This document shows positions 55,444 through 62,805 of a stretch of 64,000 nucleotides of DNA, one piece after another (positions within the stretch are counted from its first letter, which is position 1; each line of letters begins with the position of its first letter). The DNA is from Xanthomonas sacchari (GTDB taxonomy: Bacteria; Pseudomonadota; Gammaproteobacteria; Xanthomonadales; Xanthomonadaceae). A program made the position numbers and the translations under genes. The stretch lies in the NCBI RefSeq assembly GCF_024266585.1, contig NZ_CP100647.1, forward strand, positions 1 through 64,000, read 5' to 3'. Below the pieces are notes generated by a model. That model was not told where the DNA came from. It did no database searches and worked only from the letters and a program-made list of their open reading frames with translations.

Positions 55444-56862
55444 TCACATCAGGGCATCGGCCAGGCGCGCGATGCCCTCGCGGCTGCGCCGCCAGGCCGG
55501 CCGTTTGCGCCAGTCCTGCAGCGACAGCACCCGTGCATCGGCCAGGTAGTCGGCTTCCACCGCGCGCAATCGCTGCACCACCGCGGCGCTGTAGCACAGC
55601 ATGCCGATCTCGGCGTTCAACGCGAACGAGCGGATGTCCAGGTTGATCGACCCGACCAGGGCGATGCCTTCGTCCACGCTCAGGTGCTTGGCGTGCAGGA
55701 AGCACGGCCGGTACAGCGCGATCTTGACTCCGCTGCGCAGCAGTTCGTCGTAATAGGCTTCCTGCGCCCAGGCGGTGAGCCGCTGGTTGTTGCTCTCGGA
55801 CAGGATCAGTTGCACGTCCACCCCGGACAGCGCGGCGATGCGCAGCGCGCTGAGCGTGGCCTCGTCCGGCACGAAGTACGGGGTGACCATGACGATGCGC
55901 CGCCGCGCCAGATGGATCAGCGCGTTGACCGTGTCGCGCGCGTTCTCGAACGGGTACGCCGGCCCGCTGGGCAGCAGCTGCGTGGCGACGCCGCCGCCGT
56001 GGATGGAGGCCGGCGCGACCACGCTCAGGCGCTGCCCGGTCTCGATGAACCAGTCGCTGGCGAACACCGCTTCCAGATGCGCCACCACCGGCCCCTGCAC
56101 CCGCGCCACCAGCTCGCGGTTGGGATGGCCGGGGACGAACTGCGGCTCGGCCAGGTTCTGCGAGCCGATGTAGCCGACGCGGTTGTCGATCACCGCGATC
56201 TTGCGGTGGTTGCGCAGGTCCATGCGGCCGCTGCGGCGCCAGCGCAGCCCGCCCGGCAGCAGCGCCTGCACCTCGACCCCGGCCGCGTGCAGGCGTTTGC
56301 GGTAGCGGCGCAGGCCGCGACGGCCGCCGCGCGCATCCAGCAGCAGCCGGCAGCGCACGCCGCGCGCGGCGGCGCGCAGCAGCGCGGCGCTCACCGCATC
56401 GCCGACCGCGTCGTCGAACATCAGGTAGTACAGCAGGTGCACGCGCTCCACCGCCGCGTCGATGTCGTCGATCAGCGCCTGCAGCGACGGGGCGTAGCGG
56501 TCGAGCAGCTCGACGCTGTTGCCGTGGGTCGGCATGAAGTCGCCCTGGCGCTCGACCAGCGGCACCACTTCGGCGATCACGGTATCGGCCGGCGGCGCCC
56601 AGCGCAGCGCGGTCAGCGGCACCTGCTGCTCGCGGATCACCTGCGAGGCCAGCGCCTGGCGGCGGATGCGCTCGCGCGAGAGCCAGGGGTGGCCGAGCAG
56701 CAGGTACAGCGGCAGCCCCAGCAGCGGCACGAAGCCCACCAGCAGCAGCCAGCTGCGCGCGGCCCCGGGCGTGGTGCGGGTAGGGATCCACAACAGCGCC
56801 ACCAGCCGGATCAGCCAGTCCAGCGCCAGCAGCCACGTGCCTTCCAACCAGACTGGCAGCAT
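55444..56862 (-). CDS. cls: Cardiolipin synthase (ClsA-type phospholipase D family)
   Basis: Protein of 472 residues with two N-terminal helices (WLLALDWLIRLVALLWIPTR and SWLLLVGFVPLLGLPLYLLL) and two phospholipase D-type HKD motifs: NHRKIAVIDNRVGYIGSQN and HAKHLSVDEGIALVGSINLD. It condenses two phosphatidylglycerols into cardiolipin and glycerol. The ATG at 56862 has GAGGA six bases upstream; a GTG five codons earlier is an alternative. Confidence 0.93.
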   Translation of the reverse strand: MLPVWLEGTWLLALDWLIRLVALLWIPTRTTPGAARSWLLLVGFVPLLGLPLYLLLGHPWLSRERIRRQALASQVIREQQVPLTALRWAPPADTVIAEVVPLVERQGDFMPTHGNSVELLDRYAPSLQALIDDIDAAVERVHLLYYLMFDDAVGDAVSAALLRAAARGVRCRLLLDARGGRRGLRRYRKRLHAAGVEVQALLPGGLRWRRSGRMDLRNHRKIAVIDNRVGYIGSQNLAEPQFVPGHPNRELVARVQGPVVAHLEAVFASDWFIETGQRLSVVAPASIHGGGVATQLLPSGPAYPFENARDTVNALIHLARRRIVMVTPYFVPDEATLSALRIAALSGVDVQLILSESNNQRLTAWAQEAYYDELLRSGVKIALYRPCFLHAKHLSVDEGIALVGSINLDIRSFALNAEIGMLCYSAAVVQRLRAVEADYLADARVLSLQDWRKRPAWRRSREGIARLADALM

Positions 56863-56961
56863 CGCGATCCTCGTCACCCAAGTCGCCCGATTCTGCGGGC
56901 TGCGGCGGCAAACGCAACCATGGCCGCATCGGCGGCGCGCGGTTTCGCCTCGCCCAGACGC

Positions 56962-56988
56962 ACGAAACCCGCCTTGCGGCGGGTTCCG
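56962..56988 (-). terminator. Terminator downstream of rpmG
   Basis: On the minus strand AACCCGCC GCAA GGCGGGTT forms a tight tetraloop hairpin followed by TCGTG. It separates rpmG from the cls gene. Confidence 0.7.
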
Positions 56989-57023
56989 TGTCCAGCGTGG
57001 GCGGCGATCCGAGGATCAGCCGA

Positions 57024-57188
57024 TCACTTGATCTTGCCTTCCTTGTACAGGACGTGCTTGCGCACGACCGGATCGTACTTGAGGAATTCCATCTTCCCCG
57101 GGGTGTTCTTCTTGTTCTTGTCCGTGGTGTAGAAGTGGCCGGTACCGGCCGAGGAAATCATACGGACCTTATCGCGCTTGCCTGCCAT
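57024..57188 (-). CDS. rpmG: 50S ribosomal protein L33
   Basis: Protein of 54 residues: [20 protein letters not shown], then [15 protein letters not shown] and [17 protein letters not shown]. Length and sequence are typical of gammaproteobacterial L33 without the zinc-binding cysteine pairs. It lies 13 bp downstream of rpmB in the usual rpmB-rpmG order. A tight hairpin follows it. Confidence 0.96.
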   Translation of the reverse strand: MAGKRDKVRMISSAGTGHFYTTDKNKKNTPGKMEFLKYDPVVRKHVLYKEGKIK

Positions 57189-57201
57189 GATGCTCTACTC
57201 C

Positions 57202-57438
57202 TCAGACCTTTTCGCCGCGCGCACGCAGCTCAGCCAGAACGACGTCGATGCCGTTCTTGTCGATGGTGCGCAGCGCGTGCGCGGAAACCTTCAGCTTGAC
57301 CCAGCGGTTCTCGCTGGCGACCCAGAAGCGGCGCTCGTGCAGGTTGGGCAGGAAGCGACGACGGGTTCTGTTGTTGGCGTGGGAGACGTTGTTACCCGTC
57401 TGCACACGCTTGCCGGACACTTGGCATACGCGGGACAT
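57202..57438 (-). CDS. rpmB: 50S ribosomal protein L28
   Basis: Protein of 78 residues: [20 protein letters not shown], followed by [19 protein letters not shown]. It is a typical L28 and the first gene of the rpmB-rpmG unit. A longer upstream frame exists but adds a non-ribosomal extension. Confidence 0.97.
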   Translation of the reverse strand: MSRVCQVSGKRVQTGNNVSHANNRTRRRFLPNLHERRFWVASENRWVKLKVSAHALRTIDKNGIDVVLAELRARGEKV

Positions 57439-57725
57439 TGCGCACCTCGATAGAAAGTTTGAGTCGCCCATAGCCTGGGAGACGGCGGCCCCGGCAGCCT
57501 TGTGGGCCACCACGCGACGTGGGAAATCAAACGGTTACGCTGGAAAAGCCGGCCGGAGATCGCGCATCCGGCCGCCGGCCCCGACCTCGTCGGGCACAGC
57601 GAGCCGCGCATTATGCAGGCGATCAAGGGCTTGTGCAAGTTGTCCACAGGCCGCGCAGCCGCCGTGACCGGCCGCAGGGTCCGCGCGGCCTCGCCCGGCC
57701 CCTGCCTGGCCGCCGCGATCGCCGG

Positions 57726-58631
57726 CTAGGCGGGGTCGGGGCCCAGCACCTCCACCGCCCAGTCGATGAAGGCACGCAGCCGCTGGCTCATGTGCCGGTT
57801 GGGCGCGAACATCAGATGCATCGGCATCGGCGGCAACTGCCAGTCCTGCAGCAGCGGCCGCAGCGCGCCGCTGGCCACGTGCGGCGCGGCCATGTAGGAC
57901 GGCAGCACGACCACGCCCAACCCGGCCAGGCCGGCGGCCAGATAGGCGTTGCCGTCGTCGAAGCCGACCTGGTAGCGGCCCTGCACCTGGCACTGCTCCT
58001 GGCCGCGCCGCGCCTGGAAGCTGCGCGCGCGGCCGCTGCGCGGGCTGAGGAAGCCGACCATGCAATGCGCCGGCCCGTCCAGCGCGCGCGGGTGCTCCGG
58101 CACGCCGTGCCGATGCAGGTACGCCGGACTGGCATGGAACCCCAGCGGCAGGCTGGCCAGCGGCCGTGCCACCAGCGCCGGATCGGCCGGCACGCCACCG
58201 CGGATCACGCAGTCGACCTGGTCGGCGATCACGTCGACCTCGCGGTCGCTCACGCCCACGTCGAGCTGGATCTGCGGGTAGCGGGTGTGGAAGTCGGCCA
58301 ACGCCGGCACCAGCCGCAGGCGCGCGTACGGCCCTGGCACGTCGATGCGCAGGCGTCCGCGCGGCGCCGCCGCGGCGCTGCCCAGGCCGGCCTCGACCTC
58401 TTCCAGCTCGGCCAGCAGGCGCGCGATGCGCGGGTAGTAGGCGGCGCCGTCGGCGGTGACGCTGACCCGGCGGGTGGTGCGGTGGAGCAGGCGCAGCCGC
58501 AGGTGCGCCTCCAACTGCTGCACCAGTTGGGTCACGGTGGTACGGCTGAGCTGCAGGGTGTGCGCGGCGCGGGTGAAGCTGCCGGTCTCCACCACCCGCG
58601 CGAACGCCCGCATCGCCTCGAATCGGTCCAT
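57726..58631 (-). CDS. LysR-family transcriptional regulator
   Basis: Protein of 301 residues with the LysR helix-turn-helix at the N-terminus (MDRFEAMRAFARVVETGSFT, then RTTVTQLVQQLEAHLRLRLL) and a typical effector-binding domain. It is divergent from a Rid-family gene with a 132-bp gap that holds a 21-bp dyad. It probably controls the Rid gene and itself. Confidence 0.92.
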   Translation of the reverse strand: MDRFEAMRAFARVVETGSFTRAAHTLQLSRTTVTQLVQQLEAHLRLRLLHRTTRRVSVTADGAAYYPRIARLLAELEEVEAGLGSAAAAPRGRLRIDVPGPYARLRLVPALADFHTRYPQIQLDVGVSDREVDVIADQVDCVIRGGVPADPALVARPLASLPLGFHASPAYLHRHGVPEHPRALDGPAHCMVGFLSPRSGRARSFQARRGQEQCQVQGRYQVGFDDGNAYLAAGLAGLGVVVLPSYMAAPHVASGALRPLLQDWQLPPMPMHLMFAPNRHMSQRLRAFIDWAVEVLGPDPA

Positions 58632-58642
58632 CGGCCGCCCGC

Positions 58643-58663
58643 GATTGTTTGGAATTGACAATC
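58643..58663. promoter_or_regulatory. LysR-type operator candidate and overlapping -35 box
   Basis: GATTGT-N9-ACAATC is a perfect dyad between the divergent LysR and Rid genes. TTGACA, a consensus -35, lies inside it at 58655-58660 and would direct transcription toward the Rid gene; no convincing -10 is seen at 17 bp. Confidence 0.55.
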
Positions 58664-58763
58664 AATCTAGGCGGACCATCGCGGTTTATCCAGACAACAG
58701 CGCACGCCACGCTGGCGACTCCGGCAGGCGCAGCGCGCGCCGCCCCTTTTCTGGAGCGCCCCC

Positions 58764-59153
58764 ATGTCCCACCGCGATGTCGTCTTTCCCGCCGGCCGCC
58801 AGGCGCTGTACGCGCGCAACCGCTACTCGCCGGCGATCCGCTGCAATGGCCTGCTGTTCGTCTCCGGCCAGGTCGGCAGCCGCGAGGACGGTTCGCCCGA
58901 GCCGGAGTTCGCCACCCAGGTGCGCCGCGCCTTCGACAACCTCAACGCGGTGCTGGCCGCCGCCGGCTGCACGTTCGACGACGTGATCGACGCGACCGTG
59001 TTCCTGGTCGATCCGGAACGCAACTTCGCCACCGCCTGGGCGATCGTGCCCGAGTACTGGGGCCAGGCGCCGCACCCGACGCTGACCGGCATCGGCGTGA
59101 CCTGGCTGTCCGGTTTCCAGTTCGAGATCAAGGTGATCGCGAAGCTGCCCTGA
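58764..59153 (+). CDS. Rid family protein (YjgF-like), lacking the usual arginine
   Basis: Protein of 129 residues with the YjgF/Rid fold: YSPAIRCNGLLFVSGQVG near the start, FDNLNAVLAAAGCTFDDVID, and FEIKVIAKLP at the end. The substrate arginine of true RidA, normally just after the P-x-R segment, is replaced (HPTLTGIGVTWL), so imine deaminase activity is doubtful and it belongs to a non-RidA subgroup. TGGAG lies seven bases before the ATG. Probably regulated by the divergent LysR protein. Confidence 0.88.
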   Translation: MSHRDVVFPAGRQALYARNRYSPAIRCNGLLFVSGQVGSREDGSPEPEFATQVRRAFDNLNAVLAAAGCTFDDVIDATVFLVDPERNFATAWAIVPEYWGQAPHPTLTGIGVTWLSGFQFEIKVIAKLP

Positions 59154-59163
59154 GCACGGCAGG

Positions 59164-59907
59164 TCAATCGTGCGGCGGCACCGTGGCGTAACGGATCACG
59201 TCCAACGCAGCCGCCGGATCGCAGGCGTACAGTCCCGCGCCCCATGCTGCGTTCAATTCCACGCAGGCCCAGCCATCTTGGGCGATCAATCCCACATCGA
59301 TCACGATGGCCCGCGGTAGATCAACCGAGACGTCCTCGAGCAGTTGCTGGACGAAACCGAGCATGTCTCGGTCTTCTTCGTCACTGCTTTCAAAACCGCT
59401 ATCGCGTTGTAGTTCGCCATCACGACAGTAGAGCGAGAACGTTCGCACTTCACGGTCGAGCACGAAACAGCGGAATTCGCTCTGCCAATGCACGACCTCC
59501 GAAACAAGGACCGGCATATCGTCATCGTAGTCATTTGGCAGGGCCGAACCCACGTATACACCGGCAGGAAAGCTCTTGTCGTTTGGCGGTTTGATGAAAG
59601 CTGGTGAGGTTCGCTGGCGCGCCTCAGCCAGCGTCGTCAGGACGATTTTCCGTCGTCGATACGTCTGCGGTAGTCGCACCAGCCAGTCTTCTGGTGGATC
59701 TAACAGCGTTACCCCTAACTTCTCAGCGAATGTTGGACCGAACAATGCCTCGGCATATAGCACGGGCGACTCAACATCACGCAATGCATCGGGGATGGCC
59801 CACCCGGCGAGCCGTTCAATACGCCATCCACGCCCCGCCGCAACCTTCCATAGCGCACGCGAGTCCTCGGTCTGCCGTGGCGTCATGAGCAGCGTGGGCA
59901 TTGGCAT
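59164..59907 (-). CDS. R2K-type ATP-grasp protein
   Basis: Protein of 247 residues with ATP-grasp features of the R2K clade (PF14243-like): FIKPPNDKSF for the nucleotide-binding lysine, SEVVHWQSEFRCFVLDREVR with the R2K arginine segment, and IVIDVGLIAQDGWACVELNA with the metal-binding Glu and Asn. The family ligates carboxylates to amines; substrates are unknown, and genes of this clade are often found near mobile elements or conflict systems. Starts ATG 59907 and 59901 are both possible. It is convergent with the Rid gene and alone. Confidence 0.8.
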   Translation of the reverse strand: MPMPTLLMTPRQTEDSRALWKVAAGRGWRIERLAGWAIPDALRDVESPVLYAEALFGPTFAEKLGVTLLDPPEDWLVRLPQTYRRRKIVLTTLAEARQRTSPAFIKPPNDKSFPAGVYVGSALPNDYDDDMPVLVSEVVHWQSEFRCFVLDREVRTFSLYCRDGELQRDSGFESSDEEDRDMLGFVQQLLEDVSVDLPRAIVIDVGLIAQDGWACVELNAAWGAGLYACDPAAALDVIRYATVPPHD

Positions 59908-60020
59908 CTTTCCTGGGCGGGTGGTGGACGGTAGGAAACGCAAGGATATCTGGACGAGGCAGGCGCATCGGCGTCCTGGTGGACTTCCCGGCGAGATCAA
60001 TAGGCGCAGGTTGATATTGT

Positions 60021-60032
60021 GTCCGCGCGGAC
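60021..60032. promoter_or_regulatory. Palindrome upstream of the metal-efflux operon
   Basis: GTCCGCGCGGAC is a perfect 12-bp palindrome 23 bp before the czcI-like start. It may be an operator for a metal-responsive regulator, but no regulator gene is in view. Confidence 0.35.
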
Positions 60033-60055
60033 GCGCTTGTTAGTCTGCCGGCCTC

Positions 60056-60394
60056 ATGCGCCGCTTCTTCCGACCACTGCGTACCGCCCTGCTGATGCTG
60101 CTGCTGGCGGCGTTCGTGGTGGTGCCGGTGGCCGATGCGCTGGCCTGCGCGCTGGAACCGGAATCGGCCGATGCGGTGCACACGCCCGCCGCGGCGCATG
60201 CCGATGGCGACGACAGCGACGGCAAGCACGCCGGCAGCTGCAGTCACAACCATTGCCACCACTCGAATCTGAGCCTGCCGGCGAGCACCCTCGCCGTGCT
60301 CGGCGCGCCGCGGCCGGCGCGCTGGATGCAGGCCGGCGACGCCGCACCCGACGGCCTCGCCCAGGATGGATTGAAGCGTCCTCCCCGGGCGTGA
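60056..60394 (+). CDS. czcI: CzcI-like small exported His-rich protein
   Basis: Protein of 112 residues with an N-terminal signal peptide (LLMLLLAAFVVVPVADALA) and a His-rich, metal-binding segment GSCSHNHCHHSN. In czc operons a small periplasmic protein, CzcI, precedes czcC and helps regulate or sense zinc and cadmium. It lies 56 bp upstream of the outer-membrane gene. Assignment as CzcI rests on position and the His cluster rather than a strong family match. Confidence 0.6.
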   Translation: MRRFFRPLRTALLMLLLAAFVVVPVADALACALEPESADAVHTPAAAHADGDDSDGKHAGSCSHNHCHHSNLSLPASTLAVLGAPRPARWMQAGDAAPDGLAQDGLKRPPRA

Positions 60395-60450
60395 GTTGAA
60401 CGCATCCCGCGACCGCGGGCGTCCGTTTCTCTCACTTCCGGAATCTTTCC

Positions 60451-61608
60451 ATGTCGCATCCGACACGTCGGCCGCCGCGCGCGGCCGGGCGGGTCGTCGC
60501 CGTGCTGCTGGGCCTGGCCCCGGCCGCGCTGGCGATGGCGCAGACCGCCCCTTCCTACGCCACCTTGCTGCAACGCCTGGACCAGTTGCCCGGTGCCCGC
60601 GTCGGCGCGGCGCTGGCCGAGGCCGCCGACGCGCGCGCCGAGCAGGCCCGGGCGCTGCCCAACCCGTCGCTGTCCTGGTCCACCGAAAACGCCTGGGGCA
60701 GCGGCGCCTATGCCGGCACGGGCCGGGCCGAAACCACGCTCAGCCTGTCGCAGCCGCTGGAGGTTTGGGGCCAGCGCGGCGCACGCGTGCGCGCGGCCCG
60801 TGCCGAAGCCGACAGCGCCGCGTTGCGCGGCGCGCGGCACCGCAGCGATGCCGCCGGCGAGCTGGCGCTGGCCTACGCGCAGGCGGAAGCCGCGCTGCGC
60901 CGCGCCGCCCTGGCCGACCAGGCGCTGGCGCTGACCCGCGACGATGCGGCGGCCATGGCCGCGATGGTCGCGCAGGGCCGCGAGCCGCAACTGCGCGCGG
61001 TGCAGGCGCGCAGCGAGGTGGCCGATGCCAGCGCCGCCGTGGACGAGGCGCAGGCGTTCCGCGACGCGGCGCTGGCGCGCCTGGCCGCCATCGCCCTGCT
61101 GGAGACGCCGGTGCAGTCCATCGACGCCGGCCTGCTCGACCGCGCGCCGCCACTGCCGCGCGCAACCGAGGTGGCGGCACTGCCGGTGCGCATCGCCAGC
61201 GCCGAGGCCGAGGCCGCTGCGCGCCTGGTCGAGGTGGAGCGCAAGCGCGCCCTACCCGACCTGAGCCTGACCGCCGGGCAGACGCGCTTCCGCGAAGACC
61301 GCGCCCACGCCTACACGCTCGGCGTCAGCCTCAGCGTGCCGCTGTTCGACCGCAACCGTGGCGGCATCCGTGCCGCCAGCGCCGAACAGCGCGCGGCCGA
61401 CGACGGCGTGGCGGCCGCGGAGGAAGCCTACCGCCTGGCCCGCATCGGCTTCGATGCCGGACGCATCGCTCAACTGGAACTGCGCAGCACCCGTGCCGCG
61501 CTCATCGCCGCCCGCGGCATCGCCGTGGATGCCCGCCTGACGCGGGTCACGGCAGAAATCGAACTGGCCCGCCTGGAAGGGCGCGCGCCGTTCATGGAGG
61601 TCCAATGA
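60451..61608 (+). CDS. czcC: CzcC-like outer membrane efflux protein
   Basis: Protein of 385 residues with a signal peptide (VVAVLLGLAPAALAMA) and a TolC-type alpha-barrel repeat structure: NPSLSWSTENAWG, SLSQPLEVWGQRGARVRAAR and SVPLFDRNRGGIRAASAEQR, the hallmarks of CzcC/CusC. It forms the outer-membrane channel for metal export. The start of czcB overlaps its stop (ATGA). Confidence 0.9.
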   Translation: MSHPTRRPPRAAGRVVAVLLGLAPAALAMAQTAPSYATLLQRLDQLPGARVGAALAEAADARAEQARALPNPSLSWSTENAWGSGAYAGTGRAETTLSLSQPLEVWGQRGARVRAARAEADSAALRGARHRSDAAGELALAYAQAEAALRRAALADQALALTRDDAAAMAAMVAQGREPQLRAVQARSEVADASAAVDEAQAFRDAALARLAAIALLETPVQSIDAGLLDRAPPLPRATEVAALPVRIASAEAEAAARLVEVERKRALPDLSLTAGQTRFREDRAHAYTLGVSLSVPLFDRNRGGIRAASAEQRAADDGVAAAEEAYRLARIGFDAGRIAQLELRSTRAALIAARGIAVDARLTRVTAEIELARLEGRAPFMEVQ

Positions 61609-62795
61609 ACCTGTCCCGTCCGATCTTCCGTGCCGGCAGCCTGCTGCTGGCCCTCCTGCTGGCCGCCTGCGCCGGCGACAAGCAGGCCACCCCGACGGCC
61701 GACGACGCGCACGGCCATGGCGCCGAGCGCAAGGAGGATGCGCGCGAGCCCGCATCGACATCCGCTGCGGACGCCGATGCCAAGGCCGGCGACACGGTGC
61801 GACTGACCCCGCAGCAACGCGCCGCATCCGGGATCGAAGTGGTCGCGGTCGGCCGCGGTGGCGGCGCCTCGACCCGCCTGGCCGGCCGGATCGAACCGGC
61901 GGTGGGCGCGCGCGCCGCGGTGGCGGCGAGCATCACCGGCCGCGTCGAGCGCGTGCTGGTCGCGCCCGGCAGCGCGGTGCGCCGCGGGCAGCCGCTGGCG
62001 ATTGTGGTCAGCGGCGAGGCCGCGGTGTTTCGCGCCAATGCGCTGGCCGCCAGCGCCGAGGCCGAGGCCGCACGGCTGGCGCATGCGCGCGACCAGACCC
62101 TGGTCGCGCAGGGCGTGGTCGCCCGGCAGGAGTTGGAAAGCTCGCACGCGCGGGCCGTGGCGGCGCGTGCGCAGGCCGCGGCGGCACAGGCGCAGGCCGC
62201 CGCCAACGGCGCGCCCGACGCCAGCGGCCGCGTGCGCATCGTCAGCCCGCTGGACGGGCGGGTCGGCACCGTGCAGGTCACCCCGGGCAGCGTGGTCGCG
62301 GCCGGCAGCGTGGTGGCCGAGGTCACCGATCCGACGATGAACGAACTGGTGTTCGCCGCGCCGCCGGCATTGGCCGCGCAGGTCGCGCCGGGGACGACGC
62401 TGGAGGTGAGCGCGCCGGGCGGCAACTTTGCCGCCACGGTCACCGCGGCGACCGCCGACCTGCGCGCGCCGGGCGGCGCGGCGGTGATCCGTGCGATGCC
62501 GGTCGCCGCGCCGGTGCCGCCGGCAGGGTCGCCGGTGTCGGCGGTGGTCGTCACCGAGGGTGAGGACACCGCACTGAGCGTGCCGGCCGACGCCGTGCAG
62601 ACCGTGGAAGGGCGCAGCGCGGTGTTCGTCGCCGTTGCCGAGGGCTTCCGCGCGCAGCCGGTGCTGACCGGGCGCCGCGCCGGCGATCGCCTCGAGATCC
62701 TCGACGGGTTAAGCGGCAGCGAACGCATCGCCGGCCGCAATGCCTTCCTGCTCAAGGCCGAACTGGCCAAGGGCGACGCCGAGCACGGCCACTGA
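61605..62795 (+). CDS. czcB: CzcB-like periplasmic adaptor (membrane fusion) protein
   Basis: Protein of 396 residues with a lipoprotein-like N-terminus (LLLALLLAAC), a His- and Asp-rich region (DDAHGHGAERKEDA), and RND adaptor domains: a lipoyl half GRVERVLVAPGSAVRRGQPL, an Ala-rich coiled coil, and a beta-barrel with VTPGSVVAAGSVVAEVTDP. It links CzcA to CzcC. The N-terminal His region suggests metal binding. Overlaps czcC by ATGA. Confidence 0.92.
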   Translation: MNLSRPIFRAGSLLLALLLAACAGDKQATPTADDAHGHGAERKEDAREPASTSAADADAKAGDTVRLTPQQRAASGIEVVAVGRGGGASTRLAGRIEPAVGARAAVAASITGRVERVLVAPGSAVRRGQPLAIVVSGEAAVFRANALAASAEAEAARLAHARDQTLVAQGVVARQELESSHARAVAARAQAAAAQAQAAANGAPDASGRVRIVSPLDGRVGTVQVTPGSVVAAGSVVAEVTDPTMNELVFAAPPALAAQVAPGTTLEVSAPGGNFAATVTAATADLRAPGGAAVIRAMPVAAPVPPAGSPVSAVVVTEGEDTALSVPADAVQTVEGRSAVFVAVAEGFRAQPVLTGRRAGDRLEILDGLSGSERIAGRNAFLLKAELAKGDAEHGH

Positions 62796-62805
62796 GGAGG
62801 CGACC

